Shown one piece after another: positions 1 to 9,150 of a DNA stretch of 64,000 bases. The position numbers were made by a program, and so were the translations under genes. Under the pieces are notes generated by a model. The model ran no database searches. It saw nothing but the letters and a program-made list of their open reading frames with translations, and was not told the DNA's origin. Each line of letters starts with the position of its first letter. Position 1 is the stretch's first letter. Origin of the DNA: Thermoanaerobacter thermocopriae JCM 7501 (GTDB lineage Bacteria > Bacillota > Thermoanaerobacteria > Thermoanaerobacterales > Thermoanaerobacteraceae); assembly GCF_001310975.1 (NCBI RefSeq), contig NZ_BAZY01000009.1, forward strand, positions 1-64,000, in the 5' to 3' direction.

Positions 1-145
1 TATAATAGTTTTATTAATTATTAGTTCTACAGAAATCTTAAAAATCCTCTATTTATTCACTTGTAAGATTTTAAATAAAAATTCAAAATATGCGTATCTT
101 TTAATTTTTTATGGTATAATGTTTATAAGACAGTGAGGATGAGAA

Positions 146-1016
146 ATGAAAGGAAGAAATCAAATGTCACAAAAATATGACATTGCTATGAAAAATATCT
201 TTTCTGACATGGCAGATGATATAATGAGTTATTTTTTGGGACTTACGTCCGTCAAAATAGATGAACTTAATATAGAGTTCGCAAAAATTGAAAAAAGAGA
301 AAGTGATATGATATTCAAATGCACCACAGACACAGGAGATATTGCTGTACACATAGAATTTCAATCAAGCAATGACAATAAAATGCCATATAGAATGTTA
401 AGATACGCAATTGAAGTAATAGAAAAGTATAATCTAATGCCTTATCAGGTGGTAATCTATCTGGGTAGACATGAGCTCAAGATGGTTGATAGCATTAATT
501 TTAATTTTAGCAAAGAAAATTTGCTAAATTACAGATATAAAATAATTGATATGGGGAATATAAAATTTTCGGAGATAACACAAACTAATTATTATGATTT
601 GTATTCGCTGCTTCCGTTGATAGATAAAAAAAAGACGTGAAGAAGAAGGAGAAAAATATCTGGAAAAATGCGTGAAAGCAATAAAAAACATGCAAGTAGA
701 TATAGATAAAAAGAGGAACATAGCTTTTAAAGCAGAAATATTGGCTGGCATAGTATATAAGAAGGAAGTTATTGAGAGAGTATTTAGGGAGGTGGAAAAG
801 ATGTTTAGACTAGAGGAATCAGAAACATATAAAATGATAATTGAAAAAGGTATAGAAAAAGGTATAAAAAAGGGTATAGAAAAAGGTATAGAAAAAGGCA
901 AAAAAGAAGGAAAAATAGCTGTAGCAAAAAAATTATTAGAGAAAGGGATGGATATTGACGAAATAGCGGAAATTACAGAGTTATCGAAAGAGGAAATAAA
1001 AAAATTGTTGAATTAA
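146..1016 (+). pseudogene. Rpn/PD-(D/E)XK-type nuclease family protein, frameshifted
   Basis: The N-terminal part (to 640) resembles the Rpn family of recombination-promoting nuclease/transposase-like proteins, with the usual opening MSQKYDIAMKNIF and a DIAVHIEFQ stretch that fits the nuclease core. It stops at 640 just after an A8 run (626-633). With seven A the reading continues as DKKRREEGEKYLEKC into the second part (672-1016) and its Gly-Ile-Glu-Lys tail, so both are one gene of about 289 codons. ATG 146 has GAGG seven bases upstream; ATG 164, preceded by AGGAAG, is equally plausible. A TATAAT at 115-120 could be its -10 box, with no clear -35. The neighbourhood has no partner genes. It could be a true pseudogene, a sequence error or a slippage gene. 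Confidence 0.6.
842..900 (+). repeat. Short tandem repeat coding Gly-Ile-Glu-Lys units
   Basis: About five imperfect copies of a 12-base unit (GGTATAGAAAAA) encode GIEKG-type repeats. Such charged repeat tails before a short helical C-terminus are typical of Rpn-family proteins and vary in copy number by slippage. Confidence 0.75.
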
Positions 1017-1020
1017 AAAT

Positions 1021-1071
1021 GTTTTAGAAATCACTGAACTCTCAAAAGAAAAAATAGCAAAATTAATTAAA
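1021..1071 (+). pseudogene. Fossil duplicate of the Rpn protein C-terminal helix
   Basis: Read in the frame starting at 1021, this gives LEITELSKEKIAKLIK, close to the last residues of the preceding gene (AEITELSKEEIKKLLN). It lies directly after that gene's stop and has no start of its own, so it is best explained as the leftover end of a second, mostly deleted family member or of a partial tandem duplication. Confidence 0.6.
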
Positions 1072-1075
1072 TGTC

Positions 1076-1110
1076 AAAAACACTCCACCGCAAAAAGGTG
1101 GAGTGTTTTT
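1076..1110. terminator. Bidirectional rho-independent terminator
   Basis: A perfect 14-bp stem (AAAAACACTCCACC with GGTGGAGTGTTTTT) around a 7-base loop, with A and T tracts on both sides. It sits between the converging Rpn-type gene and the OsmC-like gene and can serve both. Confidence 0.9.
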
Positions 1111-1115
1111 GATTA

Positions 1116-1558
1116 TTATTCAACAATCACATCTGACAAAACTAATTTTACTGGATTTGCTAATGAATCTCCTACTGGGCAAGTCTTTTCTATAAATTTA
1201 GCAAATTCCTCTACTTTTTCTTTTGGGGCATCTGTTTTTATGTGCATTTTAAATCTTATCTCTTGGAATCCTGGTCTTACACCAGCTTTTCCCATAAATC
1301 CGTCTGTATCAAGGTCTCCTTCTAATTCTACCCAAAAATCTTGTAAATTTATACCCTTTGCTTTTGCAAAAACTGATGCCACAATTGTCTGGCAAGAACC
1401 TAAAGCGCAAAGCAAAGCCTCTACAGGATTCATTCCTTTGTTTGTACCGCCTAGCTCTTTAGGCTCATCTAAGATTATTTTAAAGCCTCTTACCTCGCTT
1501 TCAACTGCTAACCCCTCTGGTAACTTCTTGAAACCGCTTTGAAGGTTTCAATTGCCAT
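1116..1558 (-). CDS. OsmC-family peroxiredoxin-like protein (frameshift near 1530)
   Basis: OsmC/Ohr-fold protein. The family reduces organic hydroperoxides with two conserved cysteines. The segment MNPVEALLCALGSCQTIVA and the later KTCPVGDSLANP carry those cysteines and match the YhfA-like OsmC subgroup. The conserved frame extends upstream of the internal Met at 1433 through KLPEGLAVESEVRGFKII. A further start, ATG 1558, has an excellent AGGAGGAG ribosome site but is one base out of frame, so one base seems missing near 1530. The restored protein is about 147 residues, normal for the family. It is the last gene of the minus-strand group after lpd. A sequencing error is more likely than decay, because the downstream frame is intact. 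Confidence 0.8.
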
Positions 1559-1646
1559 TTTAAACTCCTCCTTTTATTTTTTAAATTTTATTTATTTCGG
1601 AAGCTCTATAAGAGCTCTGAAAGCGTATAGATAAATGGCGTTAAAA

Positions 1647-3302
1647 TTACACTTTGTGTATAGACTCCCCAAAAATGTCCTTAACAGCTTCCATAATCGT
1701 TTCGCTCCTGGTAGGATGGGCATAAACCACTTTCTTCAAAGCTTCCGCATCCACACCTTCTTGGCAGGCTGTTGAAAGTATGTGAATAAGTTCAGAAGCT
1801 CCACTACCTACCACCCAGGCGCCAACTACTTCTCCCTTTTCATTTGAAATCACTTTTGCAAAACCTTCTGTCTCTCCATATGTCTTAGCCCTTCCGTTGT
1901 GCTCAAAATTAAATCTTCCTACTTTTACCTCTTGAAATTTGTTTCTCGCCTCTTCTTCGGTATAGCCAAAATACCCAATCTCTGGCTCTGTAAATACTGC
2001 TGCTGGTATCTTCATATAATCTAATGTACTTGACTCACCAAAAATATTATCTACTGCTACTTCTCCTTGTGCTGATGCAACATGTGCCAACATCATTTTG
2101 CCTGTGACATCACCTATAGCATAAACCCCTTCTACATTTGTTCTCATGTGCTTATCAACTTTAATAGCTCTTCCTTCAAATTCTAATAGTTCCGTAATTG
2201 GGCCAATATCTGTATTTAACTTCCTCCCTATAGACACAAACACTTTATCTGCGTATATGCGCTTTATATTTTCACCATTTTTAACTGTTACTATACTTCC
2301 TCCGTTTTCTTCTTCATCTATTCTCTCAACTGTTGAAGAAGTATATATCCTGATTCCTCTTTTTTGAGCTATTGCCCTAATAAAAGAACTTACTTCTTTA
2401 TCAAGGGTGGGAAGAATGTCAGGCATCATTTCAACAACAGAAACTTTTATTCCAAATTGATTCATTATAAAAGCAAATTCCATGCCTATTACCCCGCCAC
2501 CTATAATGCATAAACTTTGTGGCAAAGAGGTCATTTCAAGAATAGTATCACTATTCATGACATTTTTGGAGTTAATGCCTTCGATAGGAAGTTCAGCAGG
2601 TGATGACCCAGTTGCAATGATAATATTTTTCGCTTTAATTTTGTTTTCTCCAAATAGTACATTCTTTTCTTTGTCAACTTTTGCTTCAGCGTAAAACAAG
2701 TCCACTCCATTGGCTTTAAGTAAAGCATTTATGCCTTCAACAAGCTCTCCTACAATACCATCTTTTCTCTTTACAACTTGAGTATAATCAAAAGAGTTTA
2801 CTTTTACATCAAATCCAAATTCTCCAGCTCGTTTTAAAATGTCATACACTTCGGCAATTCTTGCATAAGCTTTTGTTGGTATACATCCTCTATTTAGACA
2901 GGTACCACCTAATTTATCCTTTTCAAATAAAGCTACTTTTGCACCTTTTTTAGCAGCTTTAATAGCAGCAACATATCCTCCAGGACCTGCCCCTATGACA
3001 GCTAAATCATATTCTTTGCATTCATATTTAATTTCCTTTTGGGTGACAGAAGGCTTTACTTCTTCAGACTGTGTAACTATTGCAATAACATCTCCCGGCT
3101 CCACTGTACTCCCAGGATGGCAAACAATTTTTGAAATAATGCCTTCATAGTCACTGTACACTTCAAAATTTACTTTATTTACTGCTATATCACATAGACA
3201 AGCCCCTTTTTCTACGTATTGTCCTTCTTCCACGTACCATTTTGTAATTCGTCCACTTTTCATCGTATCTGAGAAAGCAGGTACTTTTATTTCTATGTCC
3301 AT
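1647..3302 (-). CDS. lpdA: Dihydrolipoamide dehydrogenase (E3/L protein) with N-terminal lipoyl domain
   Basis: Flavoprotein that reoxidises dihydrolipoyl groups with NAD+, serving here as L protein of the adjacent glycine cleavage system. Residues 1-80 form a biotinyl/lipoyl-type domain with lysine 43 in VNKVNFEV at the lipoylation position. Then come the FAD-binding GAGPGG (about 104-109), the redox disulfide CLNRGC (C135, C140), an NAD-binding GGGVIGMEFA and the C-terminal HPTRSET base motif. At 551 residues it is longer than plain E3 (about 460) because of the fused lipoyl domain, an arrangement known in some Firmicutes. ATG 3302 is preceded by GGAGG. It lies downstream of the lipoate ligase on the same strand, across about 150 bases. 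Confidence 0.93.
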   Translation of the reverse strand: MDIEIKVPAFSDTMKSGRITKWYVEEGQYVEKGACLCDIAVNKVNFEVYSDYEGIISKIVCHPGSTVEPGDVIAIVTQSEEVKPSVTQKEIKYECKEYDLAVIGAGPGGYVAAIKAAKKGAKVALFEKDKLGGTCLNRGCIPTKAYARIAEVYDILKRAGEFGFDVKVNSFDYTQVVKRKDGIVGELVEGINALLKANGVDLFYAEAKVDKEKNVLFGENKIKAKNIIIATGSSPAELPIEGINSKNVMNSDTILEMTSLPQSLCIIGGGVIGMEFAFIMNQFGIKVSVVEMMPDILPTLDKEVSSFIRAIAQKRGIRIYTSSTVERIDEEENGGSIVTVKNGENIKRIYADKVFVSIGRKLNTDIGPITELLEFEGRAIKVDKHMRTNVEGVYAIGDVTGKMMLAHVASAQGEVAVDNIFGESSTLDYMKIPAAVFTEPEIGYFGYTEEEARNKFQEVKVGRFNFEHNGRAKTYGETEGFAKVISNEKGEVVGAWVVGSGASELIHILSTACQEGVDAEALKKVVYAHPTRSETIMEAVKDIFGESIHKV

Positions 3303-3459
3303 CTATATATACCTCCAATTCTAAATCGTATCTTCTGCATGTTCCCCCCGTTAGAAGGGGTAAGTTTGATAAAATAAAAACGTCATTTATTTAACAATTT
3401 TTTCTATATATATTTTATCACTTTTTAGTTAAAAATTCAACAATCTAAAGGTATTTTTA

Positions 3460-4440
3460 TTAAAACATCACTTCTATTAAATTGTCAACAGTTATGTTGG
3501 CCAAATAATCGTTTATATCAATATTTGAAAGTACTTTTTTTATTTCCTCTTCTGAATGCTTTACTCCTTTCAAAAGGTTTTCTACCTCTGAAACATCGTA
3601 TTTTCCAAAAAAGTCCCCGCAAATTTTTACATCTTTTATTATTCCCTTTTCTACATTTAAATTTACCTCAACGGTACCACCAGCAAATTTTTTCTCATTT
3701 TTAAATTTGTAATCTGGCGATGTTCCAAAATTCCATTCCCACGTGCTATACTTTTCCCTAACCAATTTCTCTATTTTTTTTATGTCTTCTTGCGTAAATT
3801 CATACATTTCACTCCCACCGGTTTGTTCTCTAATGTGATTCATAATGAGGTCTATAAACTGTTCTATTGTAATAGGCTCTTTTAGATGCTCACTTATGTT
3901 TGTAACTCTTTTAGACACAGATTTCACACCTTTGTCTTCAAATTTTACAGGTCGCACTTTCAGTGCCGCTGACAAATCCGTAATGCTAGAAGAAAACAAA
4001 AGTGTTCCATGGTGTAATATTCTATTTTTGTAATAATACTGCGCATTTCCCGAAATTTTTTTACCGTCAATTGTTATGTCATTTCTCCCAGAAAACTCAG
4101 CATTGATAGAAAGTTTTCTAAGCACGTCTATGATTGGCTGTGTAAATCTTTTAAAATCGCTGAAACTACTGACACCCTCATTGACTATAAAAGTAAAATT
4201 CAAATTGCCGAGGTCGTGAAAAACCGCTCCCCCTCCTGATAATCTTCTGACAACTGGAATTTTATGTTGTCTTACATAATCCAAATTTATTTCTGCCAGC
4301 GTGTTCTGGTTTTTGCCTATTATAATACTGGGTTCATTCCTCCACAGCATGAAGCATTCTTCTTGGAATTCTTTTAAAATATATTCTTCGGCAGCTAAAT
4401 TAAAATAGGGATTTGTGTTTTTATTGTAAATATATAACAT
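3460..4440 (-). CDS. lplA: Lipoate-protein ligase A
   Basis: Attaches lipoate to acceptor domains through lipoyl-AMP. It shows the family signature RRLSGGGAVFHDLGNLNFTF and the catalytic lysine region GKKISGNAQY, followed by a C-terminal accessory domain (about residues 245-326), as in bacterial LplA of about 330 residues. ATG 4440 is preferred: AAGGAGG lies 10 bases upstream, while the in-frame GTG at 4446 is too close to it. Beside it are two lipoyl-bearing proteins, GcvH and the lipoyl-domain Lpd, its likely substrates. Divergent from the gcv operon. Confidence 0.92.
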   Translation of the reverse strand: MLYIYNKNTNPYFNLAAEEYILKEFQEECFMLWRNEPSIIIGKNQNTLAEINLDYVRQHKIPVVRRLSGGGAVFHDLGNLNFTFIVNEGVSSFSDFKRFTQPIIDVLRKLSINAEFSGRNDITIDGKKISGNAQYYYKNRILHHGTLLFSSSITDLSAALKVRPVKFEDKGVKSVSKRVTNISEHLKEPITIEQFIDLIMNHIREQTGGSEMYEFTQEDIKKIEKLVREKYSTWEWNFGTSPDYKFKNEKKFAGGTVEVNLNVEKGIIKDVKICGDFFGKYDVSEVENLLKGVKHSEEEIKKVLSNIDINDYLANITVDNLIEVMF

Positions 4441-4472
4441 ACCCACCTCTCCTCCTTTTAGGTTAACGATTA

Positions 4473-4500
4473 TTGACTATTTGATGGAATATAATATAAT
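4473..4500 (+). promoter_or_regulatory. Probable sigma-A promoter of the gcv operon
   Basis: TTGACT (4473-4478), a 16-base spacer and TATAAT (4495-4500), about 40 bases before the riboswitch. Position and match to the consensus make it the likely start of the gcv transcript. Confidence 0.7.
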
Positions 4501-4540
4501 AAAAATATAGCATATTTTAAAAAAATTGAATACTGTTCTA

Positions 4541-4712
4541 GATGATGATAGCGAGAGATATCTTTAAAAAAAGATAGCCGAAGGGGAAATATAAAGGCCC
4601 GCCAAGCCTTTATAGAAGCTCTCAGGCAAAAGTATCGCTATCGGATAGGCCTCTGGAAAGCTCGCAAGAGCACCGAAGGAGCAATACTTTAAGTAGAAGC
4701 TCTCAGGTTAAA
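4541..4712 (+). promoter_or_regulatory. Tandem glycine riboswitch
   Basis: Two glycine aptamers in series. The first runs from about 4541 through AGCCGAAGGGG and the conserved AGAAGCTCTCAGGCAAAAG to about 4636. A short linker follows, and the second aptamer holds GGAAAGCTC, CACCGAAGGAGCAA and a second GAAGCTCTCAGG. The order and conserved cores are those of the gcvT riboswitch class, in which glycine binding usually switches expression on. It sits just upstream of a terminator hairpin and gcvT, so control is most likely by transcription antitermination of the whole gcv operon. Confidence 0.95.
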
Positions 4713-4715
4713 AAC

Positions 4716-4768
4716 AGAGGAGTTATGATGGCACCTAGTCTTTTTGTGCTCATCATAACTCCTCTTTT
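4716..4768 (+). terminator. Riboswitch expression-platform terminator
   Basis: A perfect 15-bp stem (AGAGGAGTTATGATG with CATCATAACTCCTCT) followed by TTTT, directly after the second glycine aptamer and 27 bases before gcvT. Glycine binding would be expected to favour an alternative fold using the CTCTCAGGTT side. Confidence 0.88.
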
Positions 4769-4794
4769 AAATTTTGTGAAAGGGTGTGGTATGT

Positions 4795-5901
4795 TTGGAT
4801 AGTCTCAAAAAAACACCTCTTTTTGACCTTTACAAAAAATATAATGGAAAAATCATCGACTTTGCAGGATGGGCTCTCCCTGTTCAATTTGAAAGCATAA
4901 TCTCTGAACATGAAGCTGTAAGAAACGCTGCAGGACTATTTGATGTTTCTCATATGGGAGAAATAATTGTAAAAGGAAGAGAAGCTTTTGCCTTTTTGCA
5001 AAATCTCATAACAAATGATTTGTCAAAGCTAAAAGAAAACCAAGTCCTTTATACTTTCATGTGCAATTACAATGGCGGCCTTGTAGATGATTTATTAATC
5101 TACAAATATTCTGATGAACACTTCTTACTTGTTGTAAATGCGGCTAATATAGAAAAAGATTATAAATGGATGAAGGACAACAAAGGAGTATATGCAGTAG
5201 AAATAAATAACATTTCAGATGAAATTTCAGAGCTTGCAATACAAGGTCCAAAAGCAGAAGAAGTACTTCAAAAACTTACAGACACTGACCTTTCTCAAAT
5301 TAAATTTTTCTACTTCAAAGACAATGTCAAAATAGCAGGTATAAACTCCTTAATTTCAAGAACTGGGTACACAGGTGAAGACGGATTTGAAATTTACATC
5401 CCCAATAAATACGCAATAGAATTGTGGGAAAAAATAATTGAAGTTGGAAAAGAATATGGACTTAAACCAGCAGGTTTGGGAGCAAGAGATACATTAAGGT
5501 TTGAAGCAGGTCTACCTCTTTATGGAAATGAACTTTCAGAAGAAATAACTCCTTTAGAAGCAGGTTTTGAGTTTTTCGTCAAATTTGACAAGGGCAATTT
5601 TATCGGAAAAGATGCTCTATTAAAGCAAAAAGAAGAAGGGCTTAAGCGTAAAATCGTGGGATTTGAAATGATAGACAATGGAATTCCAAGACATGGTTAT
5701 GAAGTGCGGGCTCACAATCAGAAAATAGGCTATGTAACAACAGGGTATTTCTCTCCTACACTAAAGAAAAATATAGGTCTTGCATTGATTGATGTAAAAT
5801 ATGCAAAATTAGGAAATCAAATTGAAATTGTAGTAAGAAATAAGCCACTTAAGGCTTCAATAATAAGCAAAAACTTTTACAAAAAAAATTATAAAAAGTA
5901 A
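4795..5901 (+). CDS. gcvT: Aminomethyltransferase, glycine cleavage T protein
   Basis: Moves the methylene group from aminomethyl-lipoyl-GcvH to tetrahydrofolate and releases ammonia. The sequence contains FDVSHMGEI, the folate-binding core [32 protein letters not shown] and the C-terminal [13 protein letters not shown], all typical of GcvT. About 368 residues is the normal length. I prefer TTG 4795 because AAAGGGTG (4779-4786) lies nine bases upstream; the in-frame GTG at 4786 overlaps that site. First gene of the riboswitch-controlled operon; gcvH follows after 15 bases. Confidence 0.96.
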   Translation: MDSLKKTPLFDLYKKYNGKIIDFAGWALPVQFESIISEHEAVRNAAGLFDVSHMGEIIVKGREAFAFLQNLITNDLSKLKENQVLYTFMCNYNGGLVDDLLIYKYSDEHFLLVVNAANIEKDYKWMKDNKGVYAVEINNISDEISELAIQGPKAEEVLQKLTDTDLSQIKFFYFKDNVKIAGINSLISRTGYTGEDGFEIYIPNKYAIELWEKIIEVGKEYGLKPAGLGARDTLRFEAGLPLYGNELSEEITPLEAGFEFFVKFDKGNFIGKDALLKQKEEGLKRKIVGFEMIDNGIPRHGYEVRAHNQKIGYVTTGYFSPTLKKNIGLALIDVKYAKLGNQIEIVVRNKPLKASIISKNFYKKNYKK

Positions 5902-5916
5902 GGAGGAGGTATAATT

Positions 5917-6297
5917 ATGGAAGTTTTAGAAGGCTTGTATTACTCAAAAGACCATGAGTGGGTTAAAGTAGAAGGTGATAAAGCATACATAGGAATAACT
6001 GACTATGCTCAGCATTCTTTAGGAAACATAGTGTACATCGAGCTTCCAGAAGTAGGTGCAGAACTTAATGCTGGGGATGTACTTGGAGTTGTAGAATCTG
6101 TAAAAGCTGCATCTGATGTTTACACACCTGTAGATGGAAAAGTACTTGAAGTAAACAATGCTATTGTTGATGACCCATCTTTAGTAAACAATGACCCCTA
6201 TGATAGTTGGATGATATTAGTAGAACTTAAAGATAGATCACAGCTTGAAAATCTAATGACAGCTGAAGAGTATAAAAAATTCTTGGATGAGGAGTGA
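5917..6297 (+). CDS. gcvH: Glycine cleavage system H protein
   Basis: Carries the lipoyl arm that shuttles the aminomethyl group between the P, T and L proteins. It is 126 residues, standard for GcvH, with the lipoylation motif [12 protein letters not shown] (lysine 63) and the usual C-terminal [14 protein letters not shown] lies before ATG 5917. Substrate for the neighbouring lipoate ligase. Its end is only a few bases before the gcvPA start. Confidence 0.96.
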   Translation: MEVLEGLYYSKDHEWVKVEGDKAYIGITDYAQHSLGNIVYIELPEVGAELNAGDVLGVVESVKAASDVYTPVDGKVLEVNNAIVDDPSLVNNDPYDSWMILVELKDRSQLENLMTAEEYKKFLDEE

Positions 6298-6301
6298 GAA
6301 T

Positions 6302-7644
6302 ATGTTTCCCTACCTTCCCATCTCCTCTCATGACGAAAAAGAAATGCTTACGAGCATAGGAAAAAGCTCTGTAGAAGAACTATTCGAAAACATTCCTAAA
6401 GAAGTACGTTTAAATAGATCCCTAAATTTGGCTAAACCAATGTCAGAAATAGAGCTTAAAAGACATATTAAAAGATATGCTGAACAAAATAGAAATCTTG
6501 AAGAATTGATAAGTTTTTTAGGTGCAGGAGTATACGATCATTATATCCCTTCCATTGTAAAACACATAATCTCCCGTTCTGAATTTTACACAGCATATAC
6601 TCCTTATCAGCCAGAAATAAGCCAGGGAACTTTACAGGCTATATTTGAGTATCAAACGATGATTTGCAACCTCACGGAAATGGAAGTCACAAATGCCTCA
6701 ATGTATGATGGTGCAACTGCCTGTGCAGAAGCTGCAATTATGGCATGTGAAAACACAAAAAGAAAAACCATATTAGTTTCAAAAACTGTAAATCCTGAAA
6801 CTCGAAAAGTTTTAAAAACTTACATGCACTTTAGAGATATACAAGTAATTGAAATAGAGGACACAGAAGGCGTAACTGACATAGAAAATTTAAAAAATAA
6901 AATTGGGAGTAATGCCGCGGCAGTAATTGTACAGTATCCTAATTTCTTTGGAATTATTGAAGATTTACAGCAAATTGAGAAAATAACCCATGAAAATAAG
7001 GCGATGTTGATAACCTATGTACATCCAATACCCCTCGCATACTCAAATCGCCAGGAGAAATTGGTGCAGACATAGCTGTAGGAGACGGTCAGTCTCTTGG
7101 AAATGGGTTAAACTTTGGTGGTCCTTATCTCGGCTTTTTAGCTACTACACAAAAGCTTGTACGAAAAATGCCAGGAAGAATAGTAGGCCAAACAAAAGAT
7201 GTAGACGGTAAAAGAGCCTTTGTTCTTACCCTGCAAGCAAGAGAACAACACATAAGAAGAGAAAAAGCTACATCAAATATTTGTTCCAACCATTCCTTAA
7301 ATGCCTTGACTGCTGCACTATATCTTGCAACCATGGGTAAAAAAGGCATAAAAGAAGTAGCTTATCAATGTACACAAAAAGCTCATTACGCTTTTTCAGT
7401 ACTTACTGCATCAGGAAAGTATAAACCGGCTTTTGATAAACCATTTTTCATGGAATTTGCAATAAAGAGTGAGATAGATATAGACATAATTAATCAAAAG
7501 CTTTTAGAAAACGGGATACTAGGCGGATACAACCTCCACAGAGATTACGATAAATACAAAAATACAATGTTACTGGCTTTTACAGAAAAGAGAACAAAAG
7601 AAGAAATTGATAAATTAAAAGCTCTGCTGGAGGCGATAGAATGA
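6302..7644 (+). CDS. gcvPA: Glycine dehydrogenase (decarboxylating) subunit 1 (frameshift near 7042)
   Basis: First half of the two-subunit P protein that decarboxylates glycine. The N-terminal piece (6302-7075) has [16 protein letters not shown] and the family core through the mid-domain. Its frame is lost near 7042, and the remainder resumes as [18 protein letters not shown] and continues to 7644, so one base appears to be missing. Joined, it gives about 447 residues, the family norm. ATG 6302 is chosen because AGGAG lies seven bases before it; an earlier in-frame ATG at 6287 lies inside gcvH. It overlaps gcvPB by four bases (ATGA). Most likely a sequence error, not a pseudogene, as the rest of the operon is well conserved. 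Confidence 0.9.
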
Positions 7645-9094
7645 AAGAGTACAATAAATTGATATTTGAATTGTCAAAGGAAGGAAGAAAAGCCTATACT
7701 CTTCCTAGATTAGATGTGGAGGAAAAGACTTTAGAAGAAATACTCCCGGAACAGATGATAAGAAAAGAAGAAATAGAGCTTCCTGAAGTAAGTGAAGTAG
7801 ATATAATAAGGCATTACACTTTGTTGTCAAATAAAAATTATGGCGTCGACACAGGCTTTTATCCTTTAGGGTCCTGCACAATGAAATATAACCCTAAAAT
7901 AAACGAAGACATGGCATCCCTCACAGGTTTTACAGCTTTACATCCCTATCAACCAGTAGAAACTGTACAAGGCGCTTTGAAACTCATGTATGAATTAGAA
8001 AATATGCTCTCTGAAATAACGGGAATGGATAAATTCACATTACAGCCTGCTGCAGGTGCCCATGGGGAATTGACAGGTCTTATGATAATTAAAGCATATC
8101 ACGAGCACAGAAATGACAAAAAGCGTAAAAAAATAATCGTTCCAGATTCTGCCCATGGTACAAACCCTGCCAGTGCAACAGTTGCGGGTTTTGACGTCAT
8201 TGAAATTAAGTCACTAAAGAAGGCGCAATAGACCTTGAGGCGTTAAAAACCGTTTTAAATGAGGAAGTAGCAGGACTTATGCTCACAAATCCAAGTACTT
8301 TAGGACTTTTTGAAGAAAATATAGTAGAAATCGCAAGACTAGTACACGAAGCAGGAGGGCTTTTGTATTACGACGGTGCAAATATGAATGCTATAATGGG
8401 AATCACACGCCCTGGTGACATGGGATTTGATGTGGTACATTTAAATCTTCATAAGACATTTTCTACACCTCACGGTGGTGGAGGACCAGGTTCTGGACCT
8501 GTAGGTGTCAAAAAAGAGCTTGCCGACTTTTTGCCAGTGCCCGTAATAGAGTTTAAGGACGGTATGTACACCCTAAACTATGACAGACCACTTTCAATTG
8601 GAAAAGTAAGAAGCTTTTATGGTAATTTCAATGTACTTGTAAAAGCTTATTCGTATATTCTGACTATGGGAGCTGAAGGACTTAAGAGAGCCAGCGAAAT
8701 GGCCGTTTTAAATGCTAATTATCTTAAAGAAAAACTTAAAAATCACTATAAAGTGGCTGTTGACAAAGTATGCATGCATGAATTTGTTTTAGCAGGTCTT
8801 TTAGAAAAAGTCAATGATATCAGAACATTAGATGTCGCTAAGAGGCTCATAGATTACGGTTTTCATCCACCTACAATATATTTCCCACTAATTGTTGAAG
8901 AAGCCATAATGATTGAACCTACAGAAACTGAAAACAAAGAAACACTGGATGCTTTTATTGAAGCAATGATTAAAATAGCAGAGGAAGCAAAAGAAAATCC
9001 GCAACTTTTAAAAGAAGCTCCACACAACACGCCTGTAAGAAGGGTTGATGAGGTACTGGCTGCAAGAAATCCTGTTTTAAAGTGGAGCAAATAG
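7641..9094 (+). CDS. gcvPB: Glycine dehydrogenase (decarboxylating) subunit 2 (frameshift near 8212)
   Basis: PLP-binding half of the P protein. It carries [13 protein letters not shown] and [14 protein letters not shown] before the frame break, and [11 protein letters not shown], the PLP-lysine motif [15 protein letters not shown] and [12 protein letters not shown] after it. One base seems missing near 8212; the bridging frame reads [20 protein letters not shown] without a gap. Joined length about 484 residues, normal. It begins at ATG 7641, overlapping the gcvPA stop, and a strong terminator follows. Confidence 0.92.
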
Positions 9095-9121
9095 AGGGGG
9101 ACCATTGAAAAAGCGGGGGAT

Positions 9122-9150
9122 AAAAAAGACGGGACATACCCGTCTTTTTT
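9122..9150. terminator. Bidirectional terminator between gcv operon and sugar transporter
   Basis: A perfect 12-bp stem (AAAAAAGACGGG with CCCGTCTTTTTT) and a 5-base loop. The T tract overlaps the stop of the converging permease gene, so it ends both operons. Confidence 0.92.

Noticed and set aside
524-901. Antisense frame with repeated IPFSIPF
   Set aside because: It is the mirror of the GIEKG repeat in the Rpn-type gene, with no ribosome site; repeat-born frame, not a gene.
4541-4712. tRNA-like or T-box leader before gcvT
   Set aside because: No T-box sequence or anticodon arm; the paired AGAAGCTCTCAGG cores are those of the glycine riboswitch.
6302-9094. Programmed frameshifting or inactivated glycine dehydrogenase
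   Set aside because: The break points are not slippery heptamers, the remaining sequence is fully conserved, and similar one-base gaps recur in unrelated genes; errors are the simpler reading.
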